Positions 21,720 through 23,635 of a DNA stretch of 23,635 nucleotides are shown piece after piece (within the stretch, counting starts at the first letter, position 1; each line of letters starts with the position of its first letter). The notes below the pieces were generated by a model. That model was not told the origin of the DNA. It did not search any database and was given only the letters and a program-made list of their open reading frames with translations. The stretch is from Clostridiales bacterium (GTDB lineage Bacteria > Bacillota > Clostridia > Christensenellales > Aristaeellaceae): the NCBI GenBank assembly GCA_004555535.1, contig SFHU01000051.1, positions 1 through 23,635 on the forward strand, given 5' to 3'. Made by a program: the position numbers and the translations under genes.

Positions 21720-22316
21720 TTAACGAGAATAGAGCTCGACGATGAGGTGCTCCTCGATCGGGCAATCGATGTCCTCACGAGCCGGCATCGCGATAACCTT
21801 ACCGGTCAGGTTCGGGGCGTCAAAGGTGAGCCACTTCGGGGTGACCACGCCGGTGCCCTCGCGCAGGGACTTGAAGCCGGCCTGCTCGCGGGAGTGCTCG
21901 CGGATGGTGATCACGTCGCCGACCTTCACGGAATAGGAGGGGATGTCCACCTTCTTGCCGTTGACCAGGATGTGGCCATGCACGACGATCTGGCGGGCCA
22001 TGCGGCGGGTCTTGGCCAGGCCAAGGCGATAGACGACGTTGTCAAGGCGCAGCTCGAGGAGCTTGAGCAGGTTTTCACCGGTGATGCCCTTCATGTTCGC
22101 GGCCTTGAGGTAGTAGCGATGGAACTGCTTCTCAAGCACGCCGTAGACGAACTTGACCTTCTGCTTTTCCTTCAGCTGGGTGCCGTACTCGGAAACCTTC
22201 TTGCGCTTGTTGCCGCCGGGATTGCGAGTAGACTTCTTATTGCCATAGCCCATGACAGCCGGAGAAATGTCGAGGCTCCGGCACTTCTTGGCGATCGGCT
22301 CCTTATTGTTAGCCAT
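21720..22316 (-). CDS. rpsD: 30S ribosomal protein S4, zinc-free form
   Basis: S4 nucleates assembly of the 30S body. In Bacillus it represses its own synthesis. The 198-residue protein has the N-terminal S4 domain (only one Cys, at position 12, so no zinc-binding cluster), and GNKRKKVSEYGTQLKEKQKVKFVYGV. The S4 RNA-binding motif follows, RLGLAKTRRMARQIVVHGHILVNGKKVDIPSY, and it ends VELYSR. The ATG at 22314-22316 has AGGAGG upstream. It lies 25 bases after rpsK. Confidence 0.98.
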   Translation of the reverse strand: MANNKEPIAKKCRSLDISPAVMGYGNKKSTRNPGGNKRKKVSEYGTQLKEKQKVKFVYGVLEKQFHRYYLKAANMKGITGENLLKLLELRLDNVVYRLGLAKTRRMARQIVVHGHILVNGKKVDIPSYSVKVGDVITIREHSREQAGFKSLREGTGVVTPKWLTFDAPNLTGKVIAMPAREDIDCPIEEHLIVELYSR

Positions 22317-22341
22317 TGATTGTAGTCCTCCTTACAAAACC

Positions 22342-22743
22342 TTACACGCGACGGCGCTTGGGCGGACGGCATCCGTTGTGCGGGATCGGCGTCACGTCCT
22401 TGATCATGTTGACCTCGAGGCCGGCGGCCTGGAGGGAACGGATGGCGGCCTCACGTCCGGAACCCGGGCCCTTGACGTAGACTTCGACGGTCTTGAGGCC
22501 GTACTCCATCGCCGCCTTGGCAGCGGTCTCCGCCGCGGTCTGCGCGGCGAACGGCGTGGACTTCTTGCTGCCGCGGAAACCGAGTCCGCCGGCGGAAGCC
22601 CAGCTCAGCGCGTTGCCCTGGGTATCGGTCAGGGTCACGATGGTGTTATTGAAGGAGGAGCGGATGTGTGCCGCACCGCGCTCCACGACCTTGCGCTCGC
22701 GGCGCTTGCGGACGACTTTCTTCAGCTTCTGCTTAGGTGCCAT
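22342..22743 (-). CDS. rpsK: 30S ribosomal protein S11
   Basis: S11 forms part of the platform of the small subunit near the Shine-Dalgarno cleft. The 133-residue protein begins MAPKQKLKKVVRKRRERK. It has the signatures AHIRSSFNNTIVTLTD, GFRGSKKSTPFAAQ and VKGPGSGREAAIRSLQ, ending HNGCRPPKRRRV. I chose the ATG at 22741-22743. A TTG two codons upstream is in frame but sits too close to the ribosome-binding site GAGGAG. It starts 15 bases after rpsM. Confidence 0.98.
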   Translation of the reverse strand: MAPKQKLKKVVRKRRERKVVERGAAHIRSSFNNTIVTLTDTQGNALSWASAGGLGFRGSKKSTPFAAQTAAETAAKAAMEYGLKTVEVYVKGPGSGREAAIRSLQAAGLEVNMIKDVTPIPHNGCRPPKRRRV

Positions 22744-22758
22744 TGTCAATCACTCCTC

Positions 22759-23136
22759 TTATCTGGTTGCCTTCTTCTTGCCGGCGATGGTCTTCTTCGG
22801 GCCCTTGCGGGTGCGCGCGTTCTGCTTGGTGTTCTGTCCGCGGACGGGCAGGCCCTTGCGGTGACGCACGCCGCGGTAGCAGCCGATCTCCATCAGGCGC
22901 TTGATGTCCAGGCCGACGTCGCGGCGCAGATCACCCTCGACCTTCAGGTTGTGCTCGATATATTCACGGATCTTGTTGACGTCCTGCTCCGTGAGATCCT
23001 TCACGCGGGTGTCAGGGTTGACGTCGGTGGCGGCCAGGATCTCCTGAGAGGTCTTGAGGCCGATGCCGAAGATATACGTCAATCCGATTTCGACCCGCTT
23101 CTCACGAGGCAGGTCAACGCCAGAAATACGTGCCAT
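22759..23136 (-). CDS. rpsM: 30S ribosomal protein S13
   Basis: S13 lies in the head of the small subunit and contacts P-site tRNA and bridge B1. The 125-residue protein begins MARISGVDLPREKRVEIGLTY and has the helix-two-turn-helix region IFGIGLKTSQEIL. The C-terminal signature is CYRGVRHRKGLPVRGQ, followed by the basic tail. The ATG at 23134-23136 follows GGAGG. A 22-codon in-frame extension upstream runs into spacer and is rejected. Confidence 0.98.
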   Translation of the reverse strand: MARISGVDLPREKRVEIGLTYIFGIGLKTSQEILAATDVNPDTRVKDLTEQDVNKIREYIEHNLKVEGDLRRDVGLDIKRLMEIGCYRGVRHRKGLPVRGQNTKQNARTRKGPKKTIAGKKKATR

Positions 23137-23206
23137 TGTTTTACCTCCGAACTGAATTCCGTAAGTGTGATTCCTGCTTGATTTCTCTATGAAAAGCCGC
23201 ATGGTT

Positions 23207-23223
23207 CGCAGGCATGGCCTGCG
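23207..23223 (-). other. Hairpin in the rpmJ-rpsM spacer
   Basis: CGCAGGC and GCCTGCG pair perfectly around a 3-base loop in the 123-base spacer. There is no T-run. It is one of several GC-rich hairpins placed in the longer gaps of the ribosomal operons in this window. Confidence 0.45.
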
Positions 23224-23259
23224 CAGCCGCCCAAGCGATCCTTCCTGTCAGAAAGCAAA

Positions 23260-23373
23260 TCAGCCCTGCTTCTGCTTGTGCTTCGGGTTCTCGCAGATGA
23301 CCATGATGCGGCCCTTGCGCTTGATGATCTTGCACTTCTCGCAGATAGGCTTGACAGACGGTCTAACCTTCAT
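23260..23373 (-). CDS. rpmJ: 50S ribosomal protein L36, zinc-binding form
   Basis: The 37-residue protein reads MKVRPSVKPICEKCKIIKRK at the N terminus and ends KHKQKQG. It has the zinc-ribbon ligands Cys11, Cys14, Cys27 and His32, the C+ form of L36. The ATG at 23371-23373 follows GAGGAGG, and the stop is TGA at 23260-23262. It lies between infA (27 bases upstream) and rpsM, its standard place in Firmicutes. The Cys-containing form suggests that a zinc-free paralogue, if any, would be elsewhere. Confidence 0.97.
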   Translation of the reverse strand: MKVRPSVKPICEKCKIIKRKGRIMVICENPKHKQKQG

Positions 23374-23400
23374 TTTGTCCGTTCCTCCTCGAATTCATTT

Positions 23401-23622
23401 TCAACCCTTGCTGCGCCAGGTGATGCGTCCCCTGGTGAGATCATAGGGGGAAATTTCGACCTTGACCTTATCGCCCGGATAGATGCGGATGAAGTTCATG
23501 CGGATCTTACCGGAGATCTGGGCCATGATTTTATGCCCGCCGGCCACCTCAACGCGGAAATTCGCGTTCGGCAGCGCCTCGACGACGACGCCCTCAACCT
23601 CGATATTGTCGCTCTTGGGCAA
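23401..23622 (-). CDS. infA: Translation initiation factor IF-1, TTG start
   Basis: IF-1 binds the A site of the 30S subunit during initiation. The 73-residue OB-fold protein shows the family text IEVEGVVVEALPNANFRVEV, SGKIRMNFIRIYPGDKV and SPYDLTRGRITWR. The first codon is TTG (23620-23622), six bases after a strong AGGAGGG. No in-frame ATG or GTG is available upstream within the window or shortly downstream that would keep the fold. A non-ATG start is unusual for this gene. It begins 13 bases from the right edge, so the upstream gene (map in many Firmicutes) is not visible. Confidence 0.96.
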   Translation of the reverse strand: MPKSDNIEVEGVVVEALPNANFRVEVAGGHKIMAQISGKIRMNFIRIYPGDKVKVEISPYDLTRGRITWRSKG

Positions 23623-23635
23623 AGTTAACCCTCCT

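Overview
This GC-rich window (well above 55% by eye) reads like the chromosome of a Gram-positive, Clostridia-type Firmicute. Three things suggest this: the gene order infA-rpmJ-rpsM-rpsK-rpsD-rpoA-rplQ, an L7Ae-like gene in front of rpsL, and the N-acetyl branch of diaminopimelate synthesis (dapA-dapB-dapH). I cannot name the genus. Every supportable gene lies on the minus strand, so the window reads from right to left. The long plus-strand open frames are antisense shadows of GC-rich genes.

Right end (23.6-20.0 kb): the end of the spc/alpha ribosomal cluster, infA (TTG start), rpmJ, rpsM, rpsK, rpsD, rpoA and rplQ, closed by a hairpin terminator at 19903-19940. Next comes a solitary gene (18446-19879) between two terminators. 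It encodes a GMP-synthase-like protein whose glutamine amidotransferase domain has lost its catalytic Cys and His, and whose XMP-binding segments are altered while the ATP P-loop is intact. This is the most unusual protein in the window.

Centre (18.2-10.0 kb): a purine cluster, purE-purF-purM-purN-[GNAT acetyltransferase]-purH-purD. It starts at a good sigma-A-type promoter preceded by A-tracts spaced about one helical turn apart. The gaps purF/purM, GNAT/purH and purH/purD hold GC-rich palindromic elements. Two of these are copies of one repeat whose stem shows paired (compensatory) changes. The purD terminator hairpin carries the -35 box of the next promoter in its loop, and that promoter drives dapA-dapB-dapH, closed by a clear terminator at 7495-7536.

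Left part (7.5-4.2 kb): two accessory envelope-type genes. One is a secreted or membrane-anchored CotH-kinase-family protein. The other is an ArnT-like (GT39/GT83 type) membrane glycosyltransferase split by a frameshift at a T5 run, with a base composition poorer in GC than its neighbours.

Left end (4.1-0 kb): the str operon rplGB-rpsL-rpsG-fusA-tuf, where tuf runs off the window. It has its own near-consensus promoter with strikingly phased A-tracts. Ribosomal protein S12 carries Arg at position 88, a residue known elsewhere for streptomycin resistance. The str operon lies downstream of the alpha cluster rather than upstream of S10, and rpoBC is not next to it, so the usual ribosomal super-cluster order has been rearranged here. 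No tRNA, rRNA, CRISPR array or transposase was found.
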